Assembly (NCBI GenBank): GCA_900471605.1
Contig: UCEY01000052.1
Span: 1 to 62,946 of the forward strand
Length of the DNA: 62,946 nucleotides
Source: Hyphomicrobiales bacterium
Lineage (GTDB): Bacteria > Pseudomonadota > Alphaproteobacteria > Rhizobiales > Rhizobiaceae
Direction: 5' to 3'
The notes under the pieces were generated by a model. The model was given only the letters and a program-made list of their open reading frames with translations, had not been told where the DNA came from and searched no databases. A program made the position numbers and the translations under genes. Within the stretch, counting starts at the first letter, position 1, and each line of letters opens with the position of its first letter. Positions 25,326 to 32,639 of this stretch are shown here, piece after piece.

Positions 25326-26242
25326 GCCACGGTCGTCATCACGACTGGAATGGTGAGAAACGAGGCGACGACCTGCAGGGTTGCCGCCGCGGCGTACATG
25401 TCCGCATCGCCGTTCAATTGTTTGGCCAGCAGATAGCCGTTCATCGCGGTCGGGACCGCTGCGCTCAATGCAAGCAGCACGAGGCCGTTGCCCTGGACCC
25501 CGCAGAGCAAACCGACGCCGACGGCGACGACCGGGAAGGCGATCAGCTTCAGCACGACGGCCAGAAGGGTGATCGGCCGGGGCCTGAGCGCATCCATGAC
25601 CCGAAGGCCGGCGCCGACCGTGATCAGGCCGAGGCTGAGCGAAGCCTGAGACAGAAGGTCGACGGTCACCATGACAGGCTCGTAGATCGGAATGCCGGCG
25701 ACGTTGACGAGGATGCCGAGCGCCGTCGAGAGGATCAGCGGATTGGTGCAGATTCTATAGAGGATCGCCCTATAGTTCCGGTCGTGGCCGGAGAACCACA
25801 GCAGCACCGTCACGTTGATGAAGTTGAGCGGAATGATGATCGCCGCCATCACCAGGCCGACCATGGTCAGGCCCTGCGGGCCGTAGGTCTTTGCGGCGAT
25901 CGCCAGCGCCATGAACGCGTTCCAGCGCGTCGCCGTCTGGAACAGCGACGTATAGGCCGGCCCGCCGACGCGCAGATTGCGCAGCAGAGGCCATGCCAGC
26001 AGCAGCCCGACCGACATCACCAGCACGGAAATGATCGCCGCGAAACTGACTGTCAGGTTGTCGCTGTTGGAGAAATCCGCCTTGGCCATGGTTGCAAAGA
26101 GCAGGGCCGGAAACAGCACCCAGTAGCTGCACTGCTCGAGCCCGTCCCAGAATTCGGGATTGATGATCGGCGCGCGTTTCAGCCCGACGCCGAGCAGGAC
26201 GAGCAGGAAGATCGGCAGGACGCTTTGGAAGACGATGAGCAT
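25307..26242 (-). CDS. AEC-family (auxin efflux carrier) permease
   Basis: 311-aa membrane protein from the ATG at 26242 with about ten hydrophobic segments and two similar halves, as in AEC permeases. It begins MLIVFQSVLPIFLLVLLGVGL and contains AMNGYLLAKQLNGDADMYA, a conserved region near the end of the family. Characterised members export malate/malonate or similar carboxylates; the substrate here is unknown. No clear ribosome-binding site precedes the start, so an upstream start within the long open leader (to 26425) cannot be excluded. It is divergent from the TetR regulator at 26425, which probably controls it. Confidence 0.8.
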   Translation of the reverse strand: MLIVFQSVLPIFLLVLLGVGLKRAPIINPEFWDGLEQCSYWVLFPALLFATMAKADFSNSDNLTVSFAAIISVLVMSVGLLLAWPLLRNLRVGGPAYTSLFQTATRWNAFMALAIAAKTYGPQGLTMVGLVMAAIIIPLNFINVTVLLWFSGHDRNYRAILYRICTNPLILSTALGILVNVAGIPIYEPVMVTVDLLSQASLSLGLITVGAGLRVMDALRPRPITLLAVVLKLIAFPVVAVGVGLLCGVQGNGLVLLALSAAVPTAMNGYLLAKQLNGDADMYAAAATLQVVASFLTIPVVMTTVAYVAAG

Positions 26243-26424
26243 GGGGAGGGCATGTCGGTGGGAGGATACGATCTCGTTAGTCCTCCCGTGCCGATAGTGC
26301 AATGCACCCCGGGTGAATTCAAGTGCGGCGTGCGCAATCCTGTGCATGGCGGCCGAGACCGCTTGCGGCGGTGGATGGCTCGGACTATCGCGGTGGGTCA
26401 AGATGAAACCGAAACAGGCGGACA

Positions 26425-27069
26425 ATGCTGCAGATCCCTGAAGTGACAGCGCAACAAGGTTCGGTCGCCAAAGTGCGCAGCCGCGCCGGCACCGAGCGGG
26501 CGATCTTCCTGGCGGCCCGTGCGCTGCTTGCGGAACAAGGGTTCCAGGGTTTCGGCATCAATGCGGTGGCGCGCCGGGCCGGCTGCGACAAGCAGCTTAT
26601 CTATCGGTATTACGGCGGCCTCGACGGGCTGATCGAGGCGATCGGCGCCGATCTCGGCACCTGGGTCAAGGACCGCATCCCGGAAGATACGGGCGGCATG
26701 TTCCTGCTCACCTATGGCGACCTGATGGAAAAGCTCTCCATCTATTTCATGGAAGCCCTGCGCGACGACCCGCTGGTCTGCAAGATCGTCGCCTGGGAAG
26801 TCTCGCAGGATACGCCGCAGGTCCGCCGGCTGTCGGAGGCGCGCACCAAGGCGCTCGGCAAATGGCTCGAGAAGATGCGCGGCTCGCTGACGCCGCCGAA
26901 GGGTGTCGATGCCGCGACCACCAATGCGCTGCTTTTCGCGGCCATCCAGCACCTGGTGATTTCAGCGGCCGTCAGCGGCCAGTTCGCCGGCATGGCGTTG
27001 AAAACGGAGAAGGACTGGGACAAGGTCGGCAACGCGCTTCGCCGGCTGGTGCGTGCGATCTACGGCTGA
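26425..27069 (+). CDS. TetR/AcrR-family transcriptional regulator
   Basis: 214 aa. The N-terminal helix-turn-helix spans AIFLAARALLAEQGFQGFGINAVARRAGCDKQLIYRYYGGLDGL (about residues 26-69), the typical TetR signature. The C-terminal ligand-binding domain is all-helical. It stands divergent from the AEC permease with 182 bp between starts, the usual arrangement of a local repressor. I did not see a convincing palindromic operator in the gap. The ligand is unknown. Confidence 0.85.
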   Translation: MLQIPEVTAQQGSVAKVRSRAGTERAIFLAARALLAEQGFQGFGINAVARRAGCDKQLIYRYYGGLDGLIEAIGADLGTWVKDRIPEDTGGMFLLTYGDLMEKLSIYFMEALRDDPLVCKIVAWEVSQDTPQVRRLSEARTKALGKWLEKMRGSLTPPKGVDAATTNALLFAAIQHLVISAAVSGQFAGMALKTEKDWDKVGNALRRLVRAIYG

Positions 27070-27135
27070 TCCGCCGACACGTCTTGAAGCCGTAACCTCT
27101 GCCTAATATCTCTTTGGCAGACGGAGGAAGTGATC

Positions 27136-27621
27136 ATGACGGTACCGACGCTTTACGAATGGATTGGCGGCTTCGACGCGCTTTTGCGGCTGACGACGGA
27201 GTTCTATCGTCGCGTCCCGGCAGATGACCTGCTCGGCCCGGTCTTCGCCGGCATGGACAAGAACCACCCCGAGCATGTTGCGATGTTCATCGCCGAAGTC
27301 ATAGGCGGGCCGAAGCTTTATTCCGAGCAGCACGGCGGTCACCCGGCCATGGTGCGCCATCATCTCGACAGGCACCTGACGGAACAGATGCGCCGGCGCT
27401 GGATCAATCTTCTGTTCGACAGCTATACCGACCTCGGGCTTCCCGCCGACCCGGAATTTGCCTCGGCGCTGGTCGGCTACCTGGAATGGGGAACGCGGCT
27501 GGCGGTCATCAATTCTCAGCCCGGCGCAAAGGTCTACGAACATGCTCCCATGCCGAAATGGGGCTGGGGCGAGACAGGCGGTCCCTACATTCCAAAGAAG
27601 CCGGTGCCGCCGTCGGCCTGA
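27136..27621 (+). CDS. group II truncated hemoglobin
   Basis: 161 aa from the ATG at 27136, eight bases after GGAGG. TLYEWIGGFDALLRLTTEFY at the start, the F-helix region HPAMVRHHLDRHLTEQMRRRWI with the proximal histidine, and a Trp at the G8 position (RRRWINLLFDSY) fit group II (GlbO-like) truncated globins. These bind oxygen or NO and often protect against reactive oxygen or nitrogen species. The C-terminal extension of about 40 residues (MPKWGWGETGGPYIPKKP) is typical of the rhizobial members. Confidence 0.9.
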   Translation: MTVPTLYEWIGGFDALLRLTTEFYRRVPADDLLGPVFAGMDKNHPEHVAMFIAEVIGGPKLYSEQHGGHPAMVRHHLDRHLTEQMRRRWINLLFDSYTDLGLPADPEFASALVGYLEWGTRLAVINSQPGAKVYEHAPMPKWGWGETGGPYIPKKPVPPSA

Positions 27622-27706
27622 GCCGCGTTATCCACAGCCGCCCTGCCGGAATTAACCATGCCGCCCGGTTTCCGTTGCAGGAAATCCCCCACGGCCTAGA
27701 TTGGCA

Positions 27707-27721
27707 TTAACGCATTGTTAA
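27707..27721 (+). promoter_or_regulatory. CtrA-type binding site
   Basis: TTAACGCATTGTTAA is an exact TTAA-N7-TTAA, followed by CC (TTAACC), the full CtrA consensus. It lies 28 bp before the earliest start of the small membrane protein genes at 27749. A further TTAACC half-site lies at about 27652. The position fits a promoter-proximal CtrA site, which suggests that the two small membrane proteins are cell-cycle-regulated. Confidence 0.6.
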
Positions 27722-27748
27722 CCAAGACATTGGCCGGGCGCGCTCAGG

Positions 27749-27919
27749 ATGGGAACGACAATCAGGGAGAGTGCATTGCTGCTCGTCATGACGACGATCT
27801 TCGCGGTGCTGGCGCTTGATATCGCGGTTCCCGCACTGGTCCTGAGCCTGATGGCTCTGTCGAGATGGCTCGTGTCGCTGGAAATATATCCGGTCGAGCC
27901 GAGGGGGAAGACCGCATGA
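27749..27919 (+). CDS. small membrane protein, up to 56 residues
   Basis: Open frame from the ATG at 27749 to TGA at 27917-27919. The better ribosome-binding site (AGGGAGAG) serves the TTG at 27776, giving 47 residues, and an internal ATG lies at 27788. The product has one long hydrophobic segment (FAVLALDIAVPALVLSLMAL) and a short tail ending VEPRGKTA. Its stop overlaps the ATG of the next gene (ATGA), which is strong evidence for translation and coupling. I recognise no family. Confidence 0.55.
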   Translation: MGTTIRESALLLVMTTIFAVLALDIAVPALVLSLMALSRWLVSLEIYPVEPRGKTA

Positions 27920-28242
27920 AGTGGTTCCTGATATTGTGGGCCGGACCGGTCCTGCTGCTGTCCGGCTGGTACGGGCTTTCCTACTACGACATGAGCTTCG
28001 GCTTCTTCATGCTCACCCGCCAGACCCATGATCTGGTCTTCCAGGTTTACGGGAATATCCTCGGAATTCCGCCGGAAACCATTCCGCCGCTGGTGGCCCG
28101 CGCTATCGCCTTTGATAGTCTGGTCGTGTTTGCCATCGTCGCATTCCGCAAGCGCAAGGCCATTGCCGCCTGGTGGCAGAGGCGTCAGCTTGCGAAATCG
28201 GTTTCCCTGCCGAGCGAAGAGAGCCTGTCGAGCGCTCCCTGA
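27916..28242 (+). CDS. small inner-membrane protein (DUF6105-like)
   Basis: 108 aa. The N-terminal hydrophobic segment MKWFLILWAGPVLLLSGWYG and a second at RAIAFDSLVVFAIVAF flank a soluble loop with the conserved-looking SYYDMSFGFFMLTRQTHDLVF. The basic tail (FRKRKAIAAWWQRRQ) should be cytoplasmic. It resembles rhizobial proteins that I recall as DUF6105; that name is from memory. It is coupled to the upstream small ORF and lies behind the CtrA-type site. The last 58 bases overlap the 3' end of ruvX on the other strand. Confidence 0.7.
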   Translation: MKWFLILWAGPVLLLSGWYGLSYYDMSFGFFMLTRQTHDLVFQVYGNILGIPPETIPPLVARAIAFDSLVVFAIVAFRKRKAIAAWWQRRQLAKSVSLPSEESLSSAP

Positions 28243-28673
28243 AGGATGAAGCTCGCCGCGGCGGAATCGATCCGCTCGGCGCGCTTGGCTCGCGACACGT
28301 CCATTTCCAGAAGCGCCCGCTCGGCGGCGACCGTCGAGAGCCGTTCGTCCCAGAAGACGAAGGGCAGGGCGGTCTTTTCCGACATCGAACGCACGAAGGC
28401 CCGCGTCGCCTGCACCCGCGGGCCGGCAGATCCGTCCATGTTCATCGGCAGGCCGATGACGAAGCCCGCCACCTTCTCCTTCTCGGCAAAGCCGAGCAGC
28501 ACTTGCGCATCCTGGGTGAATTTCACCCGCTTGATGACCGGCCGGGGAGAGGCGAAACGCCGCCCGATATCCGACATGGCGAGCCCGATCGTCTTGGTGC
28601 CGAGGTCGAGCCCGGCGATCGCCTGTCCGGGCTGAAGGGCTTCGGCCAGCTCCTCGATCGTCATCACCGTCAT
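28185..28673 (-). CDS. ruvX: Holliday junction resolvase-like protein RuvX/YqgF
   Basis: 162 aa from the ATG at 28673. RNase H-like fold with GLDLGTKTIGLAMSD (catalytic Asp), VIGLPMNMDGSAGPR, and FWDERLSTVAAERALLE with the conserved acidic residue. RuvX/YqgF proteins act in pre-16S rRNA 5'-end processing in E. coli and as Holliday junction nucleases in some species. The open frame extends 34 codons upstream but loses similarity. It is divergent from the UPF0173 hydrolase gene. Confidence 0.92.
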   Translation of the reverse strand: MTVMTIEELAEALQPGQAIAGLDLGTKTIGLAMSDIGRRFASPRPVIKRVKFTQDAQVLLGFAEKEKVAGFVIGLPMNMDGSAGPRVQATRAFVRSMSEKTALPFVFWDERLSTVAAERALLEMDVSRAKRAERIDSAAASFILQGALDRLSSLGRETDFAS

Positions 28674-28803
28674 GCGTTCTTCATCCCCGCGATCCAAAAA
28701 GGGTGACCGGGGAGAGTTTGTCCCACCCGCTGTCCACTTCCCTTTAGCCTCATATCGGCTATGTGTCGTTACCATCCCGCATCATATTGAAGGAGAGTTT
28801 TCC

Positions 28804-29505
28804 ATGAAGATCACCTGGCTCGGCCATGCCGCCTTCCGCATCGAGACCGCCAAGGCGAAGATCCTGATCGACCCTTTCCTGACCTACAATCCGGCCTTTG
28901 CCGGCCAGGACATCAAGGCCGCCGCCGAGGGCCTGACCCATATCCTGCTCACCCACGGCCATGGCGACCATGTCGGCGACACGGTGCAGATCGCCAAGGA
29001 AACCGGCGCCGTCGTGCTCGCCAACTACGACCTTGGCGTCTGGCTGGCCAAGAAGGGCGTTGAAAAGCTCGAAATGGGCAATACCGGCGGCACGATCAAT
29101 TTCGACGGCTTCACCGCCACCTTCACCAATGCGCTGCATTCTTCCGCCTCGCTCACCGAAGACGGTGTTTCCCACTGCCTCGGCAATGCCAACGGCCTGA
29201 TGCTGCATTTCGACGACGAGCCCTCGGTCCTCCACATGGGCGACACCGACATCTTCTCCGACATGGCCCTGATCAACGAACTGCACCAGCCGGATATCGG
29301 CATCGTGCCGATCGGCGACCGTTTCACCATGGGCGGTGCCGTCGCAGCGCTCGCCTGCCAGCGCTTCTTCGACTTCAAGCATGCACTGCCCTGCCATTAC
29401 GGCCTGCCGGGCGTCGATCAGACGCCGGAAAAATTCGTGAAGGGCATGGAAGGCACCCGCACCCGCGTCGAGACGCCGGCTCCGGGCGGCAGCCTGACGT
29501 TCTGA
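28804..29505 (+). CDS. UPF0173 metal-dependent hydrolase
   Basis: 233 aa from the ATG at 28804, preceded by AAGGAGAG. Metallo-beta-lactamase fold: MKITWLGHAAFRIE, LLTHGHGDHVGD (HxHxDH metal motif), LHMGDTDIFSDM and the late histidine in LPCHYGLPGVDQT. This matches the UPF0173/UlaG-like family. Substrate unknown. It is immediately upstream of gatC, separated by a hairpin. Confidence 0.9.
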   Translation: MKITWLGHAAFRIETAKAKILIDPFLTYNPAFAGQDIKAAAEGLTHILLTHGHGDHVGDTVQIAKETGAVVLANYDLGVWLAKKGVEKLEMGNTGGTINFDGFTATFTNALHSSASLTEDGVSHCLGNANGLMLHFDDEPSVLHMGDTDIFSDMALINELHQPDIGIVPIGDRFTMGGAVAALACQRFFDFKHALPCHYGLPGVDQTPEKFVKGMEGTRTRVETPAPGGSLTF

Positions 29506-29527
29506 TCCATACCTCCTGCGGCGCGCG

Positions 29528-29563
29528 CCTTCGCAAATTGAGGCGCGCTCCCTGTTGCGAAGG
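29528..29563 (+). repeat. inverted repeat in the gatC leader
   Basis: CCTTCGCAA at 29528-29536 is exactly mirrored by TTGCGAAGG at 29555-29563, a perfect nine-base stem with an 18-nt GC-rich loop. It lies between the UPF0173 stop and the gatC start. No T run follows, so it is not a standard terminator; it could be a transcript-processing or leader structure for gatCA. Confidence 0.45.
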
Positions 29564-29614
29564 GCGGACGCGGCGATTATAGCGGGTAGGAATTTTCTTG
29601 CCCGGAGTCATGCC

Positions 29615-29902
29615 ATGTCCGTCGATCTCGCCACCGTCAAGCGCGTCGCGCGCCTTGCCCGCATTGCGGTCACCGAGGAAGATGCCAATCGCATGGTCGG
29701 CGAGCTGAACGGTATCATCAATTTCGTCGAGCAGCTTTCCGAAGTCGATGTCACTGGCGTCGAACCGATGACCTCGGTCACCCCGATGGACATGCGCAAG
29801 CGCGCCGACGCCGTTACCGATGGTGACAAGGCCGGCGATATCGTCGCCAATGCGCCGACCACCGACCATAATTTCTTCCTGGTGCCGAAGGTCGTCGAGT
29901 GA
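29615..29902 (+). CDS. gatC: Asp-tRNA(Asn)/Glu-tRNA(Gln) amidotransferase subunit C
   Basis: 95 aa, the usual size. It starts MSVDLATVKRVARLARIAVT and contains NGIINFVEQLSEVDVTGVEPM, the GatC signature, with a C-terminal DHNFFLVPKVVE. GatC wraps round GatA and GatB and stabilises the complex that amidates Glu-tRNA(Gln) and Asp-tRNA(Asn). gatA follows 59 bp downstream. gatB is separate, 4 kb further on. Confidence 0.96.
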   Translation: MSVDLATVKRVARLARIAVTEEDANRMVGELNGIINFVEQLSEVDVTGVEPMTSVTPMDMRKRADAVTDGDKAGDIVANAPTTDHNFFLVPKVVE

Positions 29903-29961
29903 GCGCTTGAATAGCGCCCCCGCCGAACCTCCTCCTCGTTTTCGAACCGTTTGAAGAGCCC

Positions 29962-31443
29962 ATGACCGAACTCACCAGCCTCACCATTGCCGAAGCCCGC
30001 GAAAAGCTCGAAGCGAAGGAATTCACCTCCGTCGAACTGACCGAGGCCTATCTCGCCGCGATCGACGCCGCCAACTCGGTGTTCAACGCCTATGTGGCCG
30101 TGACGCCGGAAAAGGCGCTCGACATGGCAAAGGCTTCCGACGCGCGCCGCGCCGGAGGCAAGGTCGGCGCTCTGGAAGGCATCCCGCTCGGCATCAAGGA
30201 CCTGTTTGCCACCCGCGACGTCCACACCCAGGCCTGCAGCCACATCCTCGACGGCTTCCAGCCGAAATACGAATCGACGGTGACCCAGAACCTCTGGGAC
30301 GACGGCGCGGTGATGCTCGGCAAGCTGAACATGGACGAGTTCGCCATGGGCTCTTCCAACGAAACCTCGCATTACGGCGCCGTGGTCAATCCGTGGAAGG
30401 CCAAGGGCTCGAACCAGCAGCTCGTGCCCGGCGGTTCCTCCGGCGGTTCTGCCGCTGCCGTCTCCGCATTCCTGTGCGCCGGTGCGACCGCTACCGATAC
30501 CGGCGGTTCGATCCGCCAGCCGGCCGCCTTCACCGGTACCGTCGGCATCAAGCCGACCTACGGCCGCTGCTCGCGCTGGGGCACGGTCGCGTTTGCCTCG
30601 TCGCTCGACCAGGCCGGCCCGATCGCCCGCGACGTACGCGACGCCGCGATCATGCTGAGGTCGATGGCGTCGGTCGACGCCAAGGACACGACCTCGGTCG
30701 ACCTGCCGGTGCCGGATTACGAAGCCTCCCTCGGCCAGTCGCTCAAGGGTATGAAGATCGGCATTCCGAAGGAATACCGCGTCGAGGGCATGCCGGAAGA
30801 AATCGAAAAGCTTTGGGCGCAAGGCATCGCCTGGTTGAAGGATGCCGGCGCCGAGATCGTCGACATCACCCTGCCGCATACCAAATACGCCCTGCCGGCC
30901 TATTACATCGTCGCCCCTGCCGAAGCCTCGTCGAACCTCGCCCGTTACGACGGCGTGCGCTACGGCCTGCGCGTCGACGGCAAGGACATCGTCGACATGT
31001 ACGAGAAGACCCGCGCGAGCGGCTTCGGCACCGAGGTCAAGCGCCGTATCATGATCGGCACCTATGTTCTGTCGGCCGGTTATTACGACGCCTATTACCT
31101 GCAGGCCCAAAAGGTCCGCACGCTGATCAAGCGCGACTTCGAGATCGTCTTCGACGCCGGCGTCGATGCGATCCTGACGCCCGCCACGCCGTCCTCGGCC
31201 TTCGGCATCGCCGACGAGGACCTCGCGTCGGATCCGGTCAAGATGTACCTCAACGACATCTTCACGGTGACGGTCAATATGGCCGGCCTGCCGGGCATTG
31301 CCGTTCCTGCCGGCCTCGACGCCAAGGGCCTGCCGCTCGGCCTGCAGCTGATCGGCAAGCCGTTCGAGGAGGAAACGCTGTTCCGCACCGCTTACGTCAT
31401 CGAACAGGCCGCCGGCCGGTTCACGCCGGCGAAGTGGTGGTAA
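29962..31443 (+). CDS. gatA: Asp-tRNA(Asn)/Glu-tRNA(Gln) amidotransferase subunit A
   Basis: Amidase subunit that releases ammonia from glutamine, 493 aa. The amidase-signature triad is Lys79 (GIKDLF), cis-Ser159 (GGSSGGSAAAV) and nucleophile Ser183 (TDTGGSIRQP). The C-terminal region VPAGLDAKGLPLGLQLIGKPFEE is typical. The stop overlaps the start of the following GNAT gene. Confidence 0.97.
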   Translation: MTELTSLTIAEAREKLEAKEFTSVELTEAYLAAIDAANSVFNAYVAVTPEKALDMAKASDARRAGGKVGALEGIPLGIKDLFATRDVHTQACSHILDGFQPKYESTVTQNLWDDGAVMLGKLNMDEFAMGSSNETSHYGAVVNPWKAKGSNQQLVPGGSSGGSAAAVSAFLCAGATATDTGGSIRQPAAFTGTVGIKPTYGRCSRWGTVAFASSLDQAGPIARDVRDAAIMLRSMASVDAKDTTSVDLPVPDYEASLGQSLKGMKIGIPKEYRVEGMPEEIEKLWAQGIAWLKDAGAEIVDITLPHTKYALPAYYIVAPAEASSNLARYDGVRYGLRVDGKDIVDMYEKTRASGFGTEVKRRIMIGTYVLSAGYYDAYYLQAQKVRTLIKRDFEIVFDAGVDAILTPATPSSAFGIADEDLASDPVKMYLNDIFTVTVNMAGLPGIAVPAGLDAKGLPLGLQLIGKPFEEETLFRTAYVIEQAAGRFTPAKWW

Positions 31444-31928
31444 GCGGTCTTACAATCCGGAAAATGACGCTCGCCGACCACCATGTGGTCGGCGAAGTCG
31501 GTTTTGCAGCCTGGAAAACCAGCACTGCGGGCGAAGCGGGTTTCACCGACCCGTCCGTGATCGAAGCCGCTCGCAAGGCTTTCCTTGATTATCCCGTTAA
31601 AGCCAAAGGCGACGTCGCCGTTGCCGAGCTTGAGGGAAGGGTGGCCGGCTGGGGCGCCCGCGAGGACCAACCCGATAGTATTTCCGATATCTGGGTCGAT
31701 CCCGCCTTTCAGGGCCGCGGTATCGGTTCGGCGCTGGTGCGGTATTTCCTGGAGCGCATCGAGACGGAAGGTCTCTCGATCGCCAGGATACATACCCGCG
31801 CCACCAATGCCGGTGCGACAAGGCTTTATCAGCGGTGTGGTTTTTCGGTCGTCTGGAGGGGAGAGGAGTTCGATTCCGGGCTCGGCATCCCGCTCGAAAA
31901 ACTGCACCTTGAAAAGCGTCTGGGTTGA
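31437..31928 (+). CDS. GNAT-family N-acetyltransferase
   Basis: 163 aa from the GTG at 31437, inside the last codons of gatA (a second GTG at 31434 and an ATG at 31464 are alternatives). The acetyl-CoA-binding region SDIWVDPAFQGRGIGSALV shows the Q/RxxGxG loop, and the end ATRLYQRCGFSVVWRG is the usual GNAT helix-strand. It is clearly similar to the GNAT at 34703 (GWGAREDQPDSISDIWVDP against GWAAREKLDELISDFWIDP). It is coupled to gatA by overlap and is the last protein gene before the tRNA-like array. Confidence 0.82.
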   Translation: MVSGLTIRKMTLADHHVVGEVGFAAWKTSTAGEAGFTDPSVIEAARKAFLDYPVKAKGDVAVAELEGRVAGWGAREDQPDSISDIWVDPAFQGRGIGSALVRYFLERIETEGLSIARIHTRATNAGATRLYQRCGFSVVWRGEEFDSGLGIPLEKLHLEKRLG

Positions 31929-32144
31929 AGATCTGCATTTTCTAATTTGTTGCGGTTATGCAACTACCGATCGATTGCAACTCTCCGCTGTAATTTTACC
32001 CGTTGCATATGCGGCCCGAAATGCCCTAAACGCGCCCTCCCGGTCGTCAGCCGGTGTGGACGTCAACGGATGGAGTTCCAAACCTCCTCCCGTGCAGCCG
32101 GCTTTGCCGTCCTGCATACGGATGCCGCATCGGAGGTCGGACAA

Positions 32145-32221
32145 GCGGATATAGCTCAGCCAGGAAGAGCGCCGGATGCAGAATCCGGAGGTCGCGGGTT
32201 CGAATCCCGTTATACGCCCCA
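32145..32221 (+). tRNA. tRNA-like cloverleaf with atypical anticodon loop (CAG at 34-36, G33)
   Basis: A 77-nt cloverleaf can be drawn. The acceptor GCGGATA/TATACGC has one G-A mismatch. The D arm is GCTC/GAGC with a nine-base loop containing GG. The anticodon stem is CCGGA/TCCGG, the variable loop has five bases, the T arm is GCGGG-TTCGAAT-CCCGT, and CCA is encoded at 32219-32221. The seven-base anticodon loop is TGCAGAA, so position 33 is G instead of the near-universal U and the anticodon position reads CAG. An extra T77-A83 pair would shrink the loop to five bases. It is not a normal elongator tRNA: Leu(CAG) would have a long variable arm. A tRNA mimic or pseudo-tRNA is more likely. Confidence 0.65.
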
Positions 32222-32294
32222 TTTGGATAGCTCAGACGGGTAGAGCATCAGACTGATAATCTGATTGTCGAAGGTTCGAATCCTTCTCCAAGGC
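32222..32294 (+). tRNA. tRNA-Ile(GAU)-like cloverleaf, defective acceptor end
   Basis: It starts on the base after the CCA of the preceding element. D arm GCTC/GAGC; anticodon stem TCAGA/TCTGA with loop CTGATAA (U33 present, anticodon GAU at 32255-32257, A37, A38); variable loop TTGTC; T arm GAAGG-TTCGAAT-CCTTC. The acceptor pairs over six bases only (TTTGGA with TCCAAG, one G-U), the next pair would be A-G, and the 3' end continues CTGG instead of CCA. Functional tRNA-Ile(GAU) genes normally lie in the rRNA operons. This copy looks like a mimic or a decayed gene. Confidence 0.6.
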
Positions 32295-32309
32295 TGGCTC
32301 CTAACCAGC
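32293..32309 (+). ncRNA. isolated anticodon-stem-loop hairpin (CCU)
   Basis: GCTGG pairs perfectly with CCAGC around the seven-base loop CTCCTAA. Stem length, loop length, C32, U33, A37 and A38 are all those of a true anticodon arm with anticodon CCU (Arg). There is no D arm, T arm or acceptor around it. It overlaps the last bases of the preceding cloverleaf. It could be a minimal anticodon-loop mimic. Confidence 0.5.
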
Positions 32310-32310
32310 A

Positions 32311-32327
32311 ACACCCTGCGAAGGTGT
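32311..32327 (+). ncRNA. isolated anticodon-stem-loop hairpin (GCG)
   Basis: ACACC pairs perfectly with GGTGT around the loop CTGCGAA, again a 5-bp/7-nt arm with C32, U33, A37 and A38, anticodon GCG (reads CGC, Arg). It lies two bases after the CCU hairpin start-to-end boundary (32309 to 32311). Two such arms in tandem are hard to explain as chance; see findings. Confidence 0.5.
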
Positions 32328-32340
32328 CAAACAGGATTGA

Positions 32341-32389
32341 CGGTTCGGGAACCGGAATGTCGAGGAAAGGAAAGAGGCCGAAAGGTCTC
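32341..32389 (+). ncRNA. two tetraloop hairpins closing the tRNA-like array
   Basis: CGGTT-CGGG-AACCG at 32341-32354 is a five-base stem with a four-base loop; its TTCG and flanking CGG/CCG also resemble a degenerate T arm. GAGGCC-GAAA-GGTCTC at 32374-32389 is a six-base stem (one G-U) with a GNRA tetraloop, which commonly stabilises structured RNAs. A short T run (TTTT at about 32394) follows, so transcription might pause here, but the end of the array transcript is not clear. Confidence 0.4.
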
Positions 32390-32639
32390 GGACTTTTCTA
32401 AAAACCAGGGGCGCAAGCCAGGACGACAGTGATGACCAAGCCGCATGCCGGCCGGCCAGGGAGTGCGCTCCAGGGCTCGCCCGTGTGCTGCGACGTCCGC
32501 TCCCGCCGTTCCGCAAGTGCCGTCTGCCACCGGTTCCCGGATCATTGCCGGGCGAACTGCAGAACTGAACGAAACGAAACACGAAACGCAAAAGGAACAA
32601 TCGGTCGATGACTTGAGCAACGCCGAAGGAGTAACGAAC

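Noticed and set aside
31929..32144. Sigma-54 (-24/-12) promoter upstream of the tRNA-like array, as expected for RtcR control
   Set aside because: Each TTGC/TTGC-like element was checked for GG ten bases upstream and none fits.
32145..32221. Reading the first tRNA-like element as tRNA-Cys(GCA) or tRNA-Leu(CAG)
   Set aside because: A GCA anticodon needs a shifted stem that does not pair; Leu would require a long variable arm, and U33 is absent.
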